A stretch of 64,000 bases of DNA, taken from Thermodesulfobacteriota bacterium (GTDB lineage: Bacteria; Desulfobacterota; QYQD01). The DNA is taken from positions 10,791-74,790 of the forward strand of contig JAVHLC010000009.1 of assembly GCA_031082315.1 (NCBI GenBank), in the 5' to 3' direction. The number at the start of each line of letters is the position of its first letter. Position 1 is the first letter of the stretch. Below, one piece after another: positions 44,211-53,540 of this stretch. The translations under genes and the position numbers were made by a program. Below the pieces are notes generated by a model. The model saw nothing but the letters and a program-made list of their open reading frames with translations, did not search any database and had not been told where the DNA came from.

Positions 44211-45079
44211 ATGCCCGCTGCCTTGATGATGTCGATGATCTTTTCCTCATGACCGGGGGCCGAGATGTGTACCCCGTCACATAAGTTCTTTTCCTTCATG
44301 CTCTTGATGAGCCGGACCGCAACTTCCACTCCCTTGTCTATACCTGACCCTTCAATCTCGGCAAGGATATTCTCCGGAACAAACAACCCCGGGCGACTGC
44401 CGTCCCGGTACGCCGGGACCTCGTCAGACACCAGGAGGCGAACACCCGCCAGCAACTTGACCTTTTTTTCTCTCGCCTCCTTCAAGAAGGGTTTTAGATT
44501 GTCAATATTGAACACCGGATGGGTCACCACAAAGTCAACTCCAGACTGGATCTTCTTCTGGAACTTGAAAAGCTGCGGCTGCAGAGGATCGGCTTCCGGA
44601 TTGGCCACGGCCCCCACGCAAAATTCAGGCATGCCCTGGAGCGTATGTCCGGTCATATCCTGTCCCCGGGTCAAGTCACGGACTGCCTCCAAAAGCTGAA
44701 TAGAGTCCAGGTCATGGACCGGCATGGCATCGGTATGGTCGCCAAAAGAAACGTGATCGCCGCTTATACAGAGAATATTTCTTATCTTTAAAAAAGCCGC
44801 CCCTAACAGGTCGGATTGTAAGGCCATACGGTTTCGGTCACGGCAACTGACGTGCATAATCGGTTCCCCGCCGCTCTCCGCGATCACCCGACACAGGGCC
44901 CATGGGCTCATGGTCATAACCGCCCCCGGGTTGTCCGCCACACCGACTGCATCAACGATGTCCTTCACATCCTTGATGGTCGACATCACCATGCCTACGT
45001 CCGTACCTTTTGGAGGGACGATTTCCGCAGTCACCAAGAATCTTCCCGAATCGAGGGCTTCTCTAAACGATCGTGTCAT
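44207..45079 (-). CDS. metF: Methylenetetrahydrofolate reductase, copy 3
   Basis: 290 residues. TIM barrel with FLVTAEIVPPKGTDVG, VGVADNPGAVMTMS, VSCRDRNRMALQSDLLG (about 78-94), CISGDHVSFGDHTDAM, DFVVTHPVFNIDNLK. Overlaps the 3' end of metV-3 by 17 bp and hdrC by 4 bp; this copy is embedded in the complete MetVF-HdrCBA-MvhD set and is therefore the best candidate for the bifurcating enzyme. Confidence 0.94.
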   Translation of the reverse strand: MTRSFREALDSGRFLVTAEIVPPKGTDVGMVMSTIKDVKDIVDAVGVADNPGAVMTMSPWALCRVIAESGGEPIMHVSCRDRNRMALQSDLLGAAFLKIRNILCISGDHVSFGDHTDAMPVHDLDSIQLLEAVRDLTRGQDMTGHTLQGMPEFCVGAVANPEADPLQPQLFKFQKKIQSGVDFVVTHPVFNIDNLKPFLKEAREKKVKLLAGVRLLVSDEVPAYRDGSRPGLFVPENILAEIEGSGIDKGVEVAVRLIKSMKEKNLCDGVHISAPGHEEKIIDIIKAAGI

Positions 45080-45758
45080 CTTTCTTTAGTCTCCGTTTGT
45101 AGGCTTCGTGGATCAATACCGCAGGAAATGCCTGTCTGCTGTTCTTGCGGGGTGGAAGTGTCTCGCGTATCTGTGCCAGGCCCCCACGCGCCGCCAGACG
45201 CTCATATATCTTGGCCCAGGCACAATCCATCTCCGGATTGATCTCACATTTTCCGTGCCGCGTGCCAGCGCAGGGGCCGTTCAGGAGGCCCTTGGCACAC
45301 ATGGTTACCGGACAGATGCCCGCCGTTTTACCCAGCACGCAGTCCCCGCAGGACCGGCACCGTTCCGTCCATACGCCGGGTCCCTCGGCCACTCCGATAA
45401 AAACCGTGTCCAATCCCGGAGCTACCGTGCTACGGTCATAGACATCGCTGAACAGTTGGACCCCCGCCCCGCATGCCATGGATATAACCATATCATAGTC
45501 CGACACGTTTACTTTCTTACCAAGGTCAACCAGGAACTCGCGGTCACATTGTCTCTCAACCGTGGCTTCGTCCACCTGCACACTCTGCCCGTCCAGCTTC
45601 AAGGTCATGCGAATCTGGGAAGCCAGGATGGAGACTTCTTTCTCGCCTCCGGCCAGGCATACGGCAACACACGTGCCACAACCCACGATCAAGACCTTCT
45701 TGTGTCCGGAAACAACTTGTTTGATAGCATCAAACGGTTTTCTCGTCGCAACGATCAC
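45063..45758 (-). CDS. metV: MetV-type zinc/Fe-S subunit, copy 3
   Basis: 231 residues. GCGTCVAVCLAGGEKEV (about 26-42), ACGAGVQLF, CRSCGDCVLGKTAGICPVTM (about 133-152), LNGPCAGTRHGKCEI. It is the longest of the three MetV, with a basic C-terminal tail KRRLKKDDTIV overlapping metF-3. Confidence 0.92.
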   Translation of the reverse strand: MIVATRKPFDAIKQVVSGHKKVLIVGCGTCVAVCLAGGEKEVSILASQIRMTLKLDGQSVQVDEATVERQCDREFLVDLGKKVNVSDYDMVISMACGAGVQLFSDVYDRSTVAPGLDTVFIGVAEGPGVWTERCRSCGDCVLGKTAGICPVTMCAKGLLNGPCAGTRHGKCEINPEMDCAWAKIYERLAARGGLAQIRETLPPRKNSRQAFPAVLIHEAYKRRLKKDDTIV

Positions 45759-45874
45759 GGCTCATCACCCCATAATACCTTCGGTCTATACACATCGACT
45801 AAGTGCTCCGCGGGCTCCTCGCTCGTTCCTTGCCTGTTCGGGTGCCTGGAACTCATGTCGCTGTGTATGAGAGG

Positions 45875-46489
45875 TCAGCTACTGGCTAACCCGGCCTCGT
45901 CTCTTCCCATGGCATGGACCTGACTGTTCGCATCTCCTCTGCCCACAACAATGGCCCCTCGCGGGCATTCCACCGTACAGAGCCCGCAAGCGCGACACTT
46001 CAGCGGATCGACCTGAACAAAGGCCCTCTTGTTCTTTCCCCGGTAGATGGCCTCGAACGGACAGACGCGGGCGCAGGTCAAGCACCCCACGCAGCGTCCC
46101 GCTTTCACTCTGGCCACCTTGCCCCAGCCCTGCAGAGTCGGAAGATCAACGTATTCCCCTTGAACCGCCATCTGGCGCAGGGCACTGATTACGGTACTCA
46201 TCCGCACTCCCTGCGGGCAGGCAAACCGGCAGGTGTCACACCGTGTGCAGTGCCAGATCATTTCTGAAGAAAGAAGCCTGTCTTTGAGACCCAGAATGAC
46301 CATGTGTATGATCTTTCGCGGGTCGTACAGGGGGTTGTCCCTGCTCACGGGGCAGATGCCCGTGCACGTGCCGCAGGCAAAACAGCGCCTGATGTCTTCC
46401 GCACCCGGCATATCGGCCAGTACGAACTTGAAGTCCGGATCCAGATCTTCACTACGTATAAGTGCCAAGCTTGTTCCCAATGTCATCAC
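45875..46489 (-). CDS. hdrC: HdrC-ferredoxin fusion protein
   Basis: 204 residues. An HdrC part with CFACGTCTGICPVSR (about 36-50) and CTRCDTCRFACPQGV (about 81-95), then a ferredoxin part with CVGCLTCARVCPFEA (about 133-147) and CRACGLCTVECPRGA (about 164-178). Four [4Fe-4S] clusters in all. Sits between mvhD-3 and metV-3, so it is the likely wire between the HdrA-3/MvhD-3 pair and MetFV-3. Confidence 0.9.
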   Translation of the reverse strand: MMTLGTSLALIRSEDLDPDFKFVLADMPGAEDIRRCFACGTCTGICPVSRDNPLYDPRKIIHMVILGLKDRLLSSEMIWHCTRCDTCRFACPQGVRMSTVISALRQMAVQGEYVDLPTLQGWGKVARVKAGRCVGCLTCARVCPFEAIYRGKNKRAFVQVDPLKCRACGLCTVECPRGAIVVGRGDANSQVHAMGRDEAGLASS

Positions 46490-46506
46490 CTGTCACGTTT
46501 CTTTCC

Positions 46507-47268
46507 TTAGGCCAACGTCCAGCGTCCATCCTTCTCCGAGACTTGCCCTTTCTTCCCCAGTTTGCCCAGGTACTCCCCGATCTCCTCAGGCGACCACCCC
46601 ACCCGGCCGGCGAGGTCGGCCGTGCTCAGCGGACCCTGTCGCTCCAGCCTGAGCAATATCTCCTGGCCCCCCACCTCGGACTTCACCATGGGACCGAGCT
46701 TTTCGTCGATCTTCCGTTTCACTACGTCAAGCCCATAGTCGCCTTCCTTCCGGAAGTCCTTGGCCAGATTGCCGAGGCCGGCCCGCACCTTCATGATCCC
46801 CGCAGCCTGTCTGGCGGCAGCGAGTTTTACCAAAAGTTCCTCCCGTTCCTTTCCCTCAACCTGGCCCATGGGTCCCAGACCTTCTATCTTTCTAGTGAAG
46901 GCAGTAATGAGGTCCACGAATCGCGGGGCCTCGGCAGCCGAGGCCCAGTCAAGGGCAAAACGCTCGGGATTGACCCCCACGTCCTCAAGAATGGCGTGAA
47001 CCAATTCGGCTGTCAGTACGGCGTCGTAATTACCAACCTGGTAATGGCATTCACCCAGGTGTCAACCGCCGACGAATATCCCGTCCGCTCCGCAGGCAAA
47101 ACCCTCCAGAACGAACGTGGGGTCAAGCCGGCCGGTGCACATGATCCTGATGGTACGCAGATTCGTTGGGTACTGATACCGCCCCACCCCGGCCGAATCA
47201 GCCGCAGCGTAGCAGCACCAGTTGCACAGAAAGCCGAGTATCTTTGGTTTGTATGAATTCTGAACCAT
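46507..47268 (-). CDS. mvhD: Selenocysteine-containing MvhD-like subunit with C-terminal winged-helix tail, copy 3
   Basis: 253 residues with UGA 47062-47064 read as Sec69. N-terminus: [20 protein letters not shown] (about 11-30), [15 protein letters not shown], then DGIFVGG[17 protein letters not shown]. The same position is Cys in copies 1 and 2 (VAGC-LEGECHF, VGGC-EVGSCHF). The downstream frame starting at the UGA goes on in the same phase without interruption. Unlike the other copies, this protein has about 100 extra residues ending in a winged-helix-like domain ([20 protein letters not shown], then [20 protein letters not shown]), role unknown. Strong ribosome site (GGGAGGT). Confidence 0.9.
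47029..47064 (-). ncRNA. SECIS-like hairpin of mvhD-3
   Basis: AUUACC-AGGUU-GGUAAU (47029-47045): perfect 6-bp stem, apical loop starting AG, roughly 22 nt after the UGA (47062-47064). It matches bacterial SECIS rules. Confidence 0.75.
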
Positions 47269-47282
47269 CCTACCTCCCTAAA

Positions 47283-47403
47283 AAAGTTCAGCCACGAATG
47301 AACACAAAATTACACTAATAAATTCTCGACGATGATCTTATTTTATTTTGTTGTTTTATTCTTTTATTCTTTATTCGTGCTCATTCGTGTCAATTTGTGG
47401 CTA
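47283..47403. repeat. CCACGAATG-type palindromic repeat
   Basis: GCCACGAATGAACACAAAAT and ATTCGTGTCAATTTGTGGC, inverted, around an A+T-rich loop; fills the gap between hdrA-3 and mvhD-3. Same class as 33037-33108. Confidence 0.6.
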
Positions 47404-47409
47404 AAAATC

Positions 47410-50400
47410 TTAGCATTCGCCGAATGCCCGTATCTGGGCTACTATCTCTTCGTTTGTAAAGCCACCCATGGATATGGCCATGGTCGGACAATGGGAGGCA
47501 CATATGCCGCACCCCTTGCACGACGCGGAAATAGTCTCCGCCTTTTTCTTCTTGTCCGCCTTCACGAGCCGTATGGCTTTGAATGGACAGAGGCTCTCAC
47601 ATATGCCGCACCCGATGCACTTGTCTTTATCTACGCTGGACACGATCGGTTCTACGGCAACCACTCCCTTGGCCAGCGGAATGCAGGCCTTTGCCGAGGC
47701 CGCCTTCGCCTGGCTGATGGACTCATCAACGGGCTTCGGCGAATGGGCCAACCCACAGACATATACCCCGGCTACTGCCAGTTCAACCGGACGCAGTTTG
47801 ACGTGGGCCTCCAGAAAAAAGTTGTCCGCGGTCAAGGGAACCTTGAGCATTTTCGCCAACCCTTCCACATCCGAGGGAACAACACCCACGCTCAGAACGA
47901 CTAGGCTCGGCTCTATCCTCACCTTTTCTCCCAGCAGGATGTCAGTAAATTCTACGGCGACTCTTCCCCCTTCCTCTGATACCACGGGTGGATTTGAGCG
48001 CTCGTATTCTACGAACACGACGCCCTTTTCCCTGGCCTGGCGATAGTAGTCCTCCATGAAGCCGTAGGTCCGGATGTCCCGATAGAGGACGTACACATTG
48101 ACTTTGGGATTCAATTCCTTGAGCTTCAGGGAGTTCTTGACCGCCTGGCCGCAACAGAGCTTACTGCAATAGGACAGGTCGTCACCCCTTGATCCGGCGC
48201 ACTGAATCATGACCACGTCATGGATCTTTGTGGCCTCTTCAGACGACGACAGAATTTTTTCCAGCTCCAGCTGAGTCAGTACCTGTTTTGACTGTCCATA
48301 CAGGTACTTGCTGACCCGATGCTCCTTGCCACCCGTAGCCAGGACCACCACGCCATGCTCTATCTGCTCCGTGCCGCCCTCGACGTTGATCGTGGTGCTG
48401 AAATTGCCGATGTATCCGGAGATGTCCTCAATACCGGCGCTCGTATAAACCCTGATCCGGGGATGACTTCGCACTTTGTCTTCGATTTCGCTCAGAAGCT
48501 GTTTCGGATCTTCACCGGTCAGAACGGTATTCAGCCGCCTCAGATTACCGCCCAACTGAGCCGATTTCTCCACCAGAAAACAGTCGAACCCTTGCTCGGC
48601 AATGCTGAGCGCTGCGGTCATACCTGCAATGCCCCCGCCGATTACCAGGGCCTTCGGGATCACGGGTACGGTCTGTTCCGGGAGCGGATACAGCAACCGC
48701 GCCTTGGCCACAGCCATCCGCATCAGATCCTTGGCCTTGGCCGTAGCCTCTGCCGGCTCATGGGCATGCACCCATGAGCACTGGTCCCTTATGTTGACCA
48801 TCTCGAAGAGACAACGGTTCAGTCCGGCGTCTCTCAACGCCTCCTGGAATGAAGGCTCATGGGTACGCGGGGTACAGGCAGCCACCACCACCCGGTTAAG
48901 GTTGTGCTTTTCGATCATATCCTTAATGCCCTTCTGGCTGTCCTGGGAACAGGCGTAGAGGCTCCCGTCGGCCAATACCACGTTGTCGAGCGTAGCCGCG
49001 TACTCAACCACTTCGGGAACGTTCACCACCCCGGCAATGTTGATCCCACAATGACAGACGAGAACGCCGATCCGCGGCTCCGGCGCCACCTCCATTTCCG
49101 GAGGATACTCCTTTTTCACTATGGCCGTGCCACGGACTTCGTGCAACACCTCCGCCGCGGCCGCAGCCGTGCCCATAGCCTGCATAACGCTTTCAGGAAT
49201 ATCCTTCGGTCCTTGAAAAGCACCGGCTACATATACTCCCGGCCGCGTCGTGCTAAGGGGCAGCAGCGTCTGGGTGCGGCAAAAATCGTGTTCATTCAGC
49301 TTGATGCCGGCAACCTTGGCCAGCTTCTGCGCATCGTCGGGAGACTCGAGGCCAACCGACAGGACAACCATGTCGAAGTCCTCTTCATGATGGTGTCCCC
49401 GGCGATCTACGTACGAAAGTCTGAGACGGTCGTCTATCTCCGAGACACTAGCTACTCTGCTCCGTATGAATGTAAGGCCGTATTGGTCCCGTGCCCGTTG
49501 CCGACTGGAGTCGAAACCTTTGCCCGGGGTACGCATGTCCATGTAGAACAGGCAAATATCCGTATCGGGTGCGTGCTCCTTGACTATCGTGGCCTCCTTG
49601 ATGGAGTACATACAGCAGACGGAAGAGCAATACCCGTTCCCGGAGGTAAGGTCTCTCGATCCGATGCACTGGAGGAAAGCGATCCTCTTGGGGTGCTTGC
49701 CATCGGATGGCCTTATTATCTCTCCTTTCGAAGGCCCGGAGGCACACATAATCCTCTCGAATTCAAGACTGGTCACGACATCCGGAAAGCGTCCGTAACC
49801 ATACCTCGAAAGGACCTCGTCGGAGATCCGCCCAAACCCGGGAGCAAGTATCACTGCTCCCACATTAAGATCCAGCCATTCTTCTTTCTGACTGAAGTCG
49901 ATGGCCTTGGCCTGACACGTCGGGACGCAAATCTGACACGTCTCATGATTCAAGAAGAGACATTTCTTCGGGTCAATGTAAAACGCTGCGGGCACCGCCT
50001 GCGCGTAGTCCTTGTGCGGAGCCTTTGTGATAGCCAGTCCCTCGTTGTACCCGTCCGTCACAAAGACCGGACAATACATAGTACACTGACCGCAGGCCGT
50101 ACACAGTTCCTCGTCGATAAACCGAGGCTCACGATGTATTCGGGCGGTAAAATTCCCCGCCTCTCCCTCCAACGACTCAAGACTGGCATTTGTAAGAATC
50201 TTTATGTTAGGAGACCGACCGGCCTCCACCAACTTCGGCGCCAGGATTCAAAGGGAACAGTCATTGGTTGGAAAGGTCTTGTCGAGACGGGCCATGGCCC
50301 CGCCAATCGAACCTGTCTTCTCCACCAGATAGACATAAAAACCCATGCCGGCAAGGTCAAGGGCGGACTGGACGCCAGTCACACCGCCCCCGATTACCAC

Positions 50401-50436
50401 TACTGCACCCGACTTGGCGCCTTGTTCTCTACCCAT
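47410..50436 (-). CDS. hdrA: Selenocysteine-containing HdrA-like double-FAD subunit, copy 3
   Basis: 1008 residues with UGA 50248-50250 read as Sec63. Same architecture as copies 1 and 2: first FAD site [18 protein letters not shown] (about 12-29), FPTNDCSL[13 protein letters not shown] where the others have CSMCILSPK and CSTCMISPK, ferredoxin motifs ([28 protein letters not shown]), the [15 protein letters not shown] module, second FAD site [19 protein letters not shown], and C-terminal [16 protein letters not shown] and [16 protein letters not shown]. Sec at this motif is known in methanogen HdrA. The frame on both sides of the UGA is in phase and intact. Follows cooS by 63 bp, precedes mvhD-3. 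Confidence 0.92.
50206..50250 (-). ncRNA. SECIS-like hairpin of hdrA-3
   Basis: After the UGA (50248-50250): GGAGGCC-GGUC-GGUCUCC (50211-50227; one G-U pair), extended at the base by GUU/AAC (50206-50233). Apical GGUC is about 27 nt after the UGA. Confidence 0.8.
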
Positions 50437-50499
50437 AACTCTTTACTCCCTGGAATATTTACTCACGAAAAGCGCACACAAAATACAAAAACCCATAGG

Positions 50500-52452
50500 C
50501 TATAATTCGCGGCGCATGGCCATATCAAAAAGGACGCGCTCCTTTTTCTTATGGATACCCAGGGCCTCGCGCCTCCGATCCAACGCCTCAATCATCCATC
50601 TGGCAATATTATGTGGATCATTTTCCATACCCCAGCAGCCGCCGTAAAGGTCAAGCAGATCTTTAAAGAGGTAATCCGTAAACACCTGACTCTTGGTGGT
50701 CGGAAAGGTATTCCCGAAGACGACACTAGCCCCGCTGGCCACAAAATAATGGCCGATAGATATGGCCTTCTCACTCATCCACTCCGGGGCACAACCCACT
50801 GCCGGGATTTGGCTTATGTCATCGCCCAGGCCGCCCTCCCGTACAATCTCAGTGGCAGCGATCAAGATACGGCTGTTATCCACGCATGACCCCATGTGGA
50901 GTACAGGAGGAATACCCACTGTCTCACAGACTTCCCGGAGTCCCGGTCCACACAGGCTGGCCGCCTCCGGCGTCAGAAGCCCTTCCCGGCCGCAGGCCGT
51001 AGCCGCACAACCTGTCGCAATAACGAGCACATCGTTCGCAATCAATTCCCTGGCCACAGTAGTATGCACGTAACCGGAACGCACCCGGGCGCTGTCACAA
51101 CCGACGACAGCGCCTACGCCCTTTATACGCCCGTTGATAATATTATCGTTGAGAGGACGGTACGAGGCACGAAAAGCGCCGCCTAACATATGATTTATCG
51201 TCTCATGACTGAACCCGGCTACTATCTCCGTTTTACGCTGCGGGATATGCACTTCGCCCCTTTGCGGATAGCGGGAAATAGCACGCTTTACAATGTCCCT
51301 GGCTACCTGGAGGGCGTTATGATGATCAAACTCTATATGTGTAGCACCGGCTATCTTCGCCCGCGGTGAGGTGGTAATAATCTCGGTATGGAAGCACTTG
51401 GCCACTACAGGTAAAGACTGCATTATGCACTGGATGTCCACTACCATGGCCTCCACCGCGCCGGTGGCCAAGACAATTTCCTGCTGGATAAAACTACCGG
51501 CGACGGGAATACCGTGACGCATCAAAACCTCATTACCGGTACAGCAGACGCCGGCCAGATTCACGCCCTTAGCCCCGACCGCCCGGGCGGCAGCTACAAT
51601 TTCCGGATCATCCGCCACCATGGCCAGGGCCTCGGAAAGGAGCGGCTCATGACCATGCACCACCACATTGACCTCATCCGTCTTGAGGACACCGAGATTG
51701 ACCATGGCCCGGATGGGTACCGGTGTGCCAAAAAGAATGTCCTGGAGTTCCGTAGAAATCATGGACGCGCCCCAGCCATCAGCTAGGGCGCATCTTGTGC
51801 CCTGCAAGATAAGATTTTCGTAATCCTGATCGGTGCCCATGTGGGTGCGGTGCATAATCTCCACGACTTCCCGGTCAATCCCGCGGGGCAGAACGCCCAA
51901 CTTCTTCCACACCTCCTGCCTCTTGGCCGGCGCCCGCTTTATCAAATATAGACCCCCATCCTGTTTGCCAAACTCGGCCAAGGCCTTTTCACCTAGTTCA
52001 ATGGCAATATCCTTTATGCTTCGTCCCTCAGTCTTAATCTCAAAGAGTTGGGCGGTGGAAAGGAGTTTTTTCTCGTCTTTTATCTCATAGGGCGCCTCTC
52101 CTTTGGCTGCCGCTAGGAACCCCACGGCTGTCTCCCGGCCATGGTCAATATGAGCGGCAGAGCCTGCCGCTATCATCCGCAAAAAATTACGGGCCGCTGT
52201 AGTAGCCGGAGTGGCCCCACAAATGCCTATGGACTCCGGGACGCCTTCGATCATCATACAGGGGCCCATAGAACAGTTGCGGCAACAAGTGCCCCCAGCA
52301 CCAAACTGGCATCGGTCCAGACCCCTGCCCTCTATTCTCTGGACAAAGGTCCTGACGCCCTTTTTATCCGCAAATTCGAGGACCTGATTGCTGGCCTCAC
52401 ATTCGATGCCCGGGCAAATCGAAGGGCAAAAGGCCGTTCTCTTCCTTTCCAT
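50500..52452 (-). CDS. cooS: Ni-containing carbon monoxide dehydrogenase, catalytic subunit
   Basis: 650 residues, normal for CooS/AcsA. Reduces CO2 to CO for AcsB or oxidises CO in the reverse mode. N-terminal B/D-cluster Cys block CQFGAGGTCCRNCSMGPCMM (about 48-67). C-cluster region: THIEFDHHNALQVARDIV with the ligand His (about 285-302), GVCCTGNEVLMRHG and CVDNSRILIAATEIV. It lacks the N-terminal extension of archaeal CdhA, so it is the bacterial type. No cooC/acsF maturation gene is seen in the window. It lies between folD and hdrA-3. Confidence 0.97.
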   Translation of the reverse strand: MERKRTAFCPSICPGIECEASNQVLEFADKKGVRTFVQRIEGRGLDRCQFGAGGTCCRNCSMGPCMMIEGVPESIGICGATPATTAARNFLRMIAAGSAAHIDHGRETAVGFLAAAKGEAPYEIKDEKKLLSTAQLFEIKTEGRSIKDIAIELGEKALAEFGKQDGGLYLIKRAPAKRQEVWKKLGVLPRGIDREVVEIMHRTHMGTDQDYENLILQGTRCALADGWGASMISTELQDILFGTPVPIRAMVNLGVLKTDEVNVVVHGHEPLLSEALAMVADDPEIVAAARAVGAKGVNLAGVCCTGNEVLMRHGIPVAGSFIQQEIVLATGAVEAMVVDIQCIMQSLPVVAKCFHTEIITTSPRAKIAGATHIEFDHHNALQVARDIVKRAISRYPQRGEVHIPQRKTEIVAGFSHETINHMLGGAFRASYRPLNDNIINGRIKGVGAVVGCDSARVRSGYVHTTVARELIANDVLVIATGCAATACGREGLLTPEAASLCGPGLREVCETVGIPPVLHMGSCVDNSRILIAATEIVREGGLGDDISQIPAVGCAPEWMSEKAISIGHYFVASGASVVFGNTFPTTKSQVFTDYLFKDLLDLYGGCWGMENDPHNIARWMIEALDRRREALGIHKKKERVLFDMAMRREL

Positions 52453-52565
52453 GCTTATTCCTCCACGAGTAAGAAAATACTAGGTTACTGCAAGATAATG
52501 CCATTTTGGGTATAAGTCAAATATGCTACACAGCTGAAGCCGCTGAGTGCCGCCGAAGACAATAC

Positions 52566-53453
52566 TTATGCTACATGCCCCTGCTCTTTGGCCGCCTGGA
52601 TGGTATTCATCATCAGCATGGTGATCGTCATGGGGCCGACCCCGCCCGGCACAGGCGTTATTGCCGCTGCCTTCTCCTTCACCGAATCAAAGTCTACATC
52701 TCCGGCCAGGATAGCCTTCCCCTCAGGGGTCTGGCCGATGCGGTTTACGCCGACGTCGATGACTACTACACCTTCCTTCACCATATCGCCGGTCACGGTC
52801 TTGGGCTTCCCGGCCGCAACGATGAGGATGTCGGCCCTGCGGGTGTGGAAGGCCATGTCCTTCGTGCGCGTGTGGCAGAGGGTGACGGTCGCATCCGCGC
52901 CCTTGCCCTTTTGCAGCAGCATGTTCGCTATAGGTTTCCCGACAATGTTGCTTCGTCCGACCACCACAACCTCCGCGCCAGCCGTCTCCACGCCTGAACG
53001 CACCAAAAGCTCCTGGATGCCATGAGGGGTGCAGGGCAAAAAGCACTTGGCCCCGATCAGGAGTTTACCTACGTTTACCGGGTGAAACCCGTCAACGTCC
53101 TTCGCAGGGTCAATGGCATAAAGAACCTTTTTTTCGTCGATGTGTTTTGGAAGCGGCAACTGTACCAATATGCCGTTTATCTTGGGATCGCGATTGAGCC
53201 TGTCGATCAGGGCAAGGAGTTCGGATTCCGTCGTGTCCGCCGCGACGTCGATCCTCTCTGAATAGATACCAAGTTCCTTACATGCCTTTTCCTTCTGACC
53301 CACATAGACCTTTGAGGCCGGATTATCCCCGACCAGAACGGTGGCCAGGCCGGGGATGATGTCATGGTTTGTCTCGAGATTGGCTACTTCCTCCTTTAAC
53401 TCCGCCCGGATATGCTTGGCAATCTCTGTTCCGCTAATAATCTTCGCTGCCAT
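52566..53453 (-). CDS. folD: Methylene-THF dehydrogenase / methenyl-THF cyclohydrolase
   Basis: 295 residues from the ATG at 53453 (AAGGAGAG ahead; an upstream TTG is rejected). Converts 10-formyl-THF to methylene-THF. Catalytic YxxxK is YVGQKEKAC (about 51-59), VQLPLPKHID (about 98-107), the NAD(P) Rossmann site VVVVGRSNIVGKPIANML (about 158-175) and the signature PVPGGVGPMTITMLM (about 268-282). Links Fhs and MetF in the methyl branch. Confidence 0.97.
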   Translation of the reverse strand: MAAKIISGTEIAKHIRAELKEEVANLETNHDIIPGLATVLVGDNPASKVYVGQKEKACKELGIYSERIDVAADTTESELLALIDRLNRDPKINGILVQLPLPKHIDEKKVLYAIDPAKDVDGFHPVNVGKLLIGAKCFLPCTPHGIQELLVRSGVETAGAEVVVVGRSNIVGKPIANMLLQKGKGADATVTLCHTRTKDMAFHTRRADILIVAAGKPKTVTGDMVKEGVVVIDVGVNRIGQTPEGKAILAGDVDFDSVKEKAAAITPVPGGVGPMTITMLMMNTIQAAKEQGHVA

Positions 53454-53470
53454 ATTTCTCTCCTTATAAA

Positions 53471-53535
53471 GCAATCAGCGGTCAGCAATCATCCATCATT
53501 CTTTACTGAAAGCTGATAGCTGTAAGCTGAACGCT
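53471..53535. repeat. AGCTGAA heptamer repeat between fhs and folD
   Basis: AATCAGCGGTCAGCAATCAT on one side, CTGAAAGCTGATAGCTGTAA GCTGAACGC on the other; inverted and heptameric. Non-coding, in the operon. Confidence 0.7.
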
Positions 53536-53540
53536 TATTC

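Noticed and set aside
48859-50505. Long plus-strand frames opposite hdrA-3 (548 aa), and similar ones opposite hdrA-2 (39620-41050) and acsB (26964-28322)
   Set aside because: Codon-bias shadows of strongly conserved genes on the minus strand; no recognisable domain and no ribosome sites.
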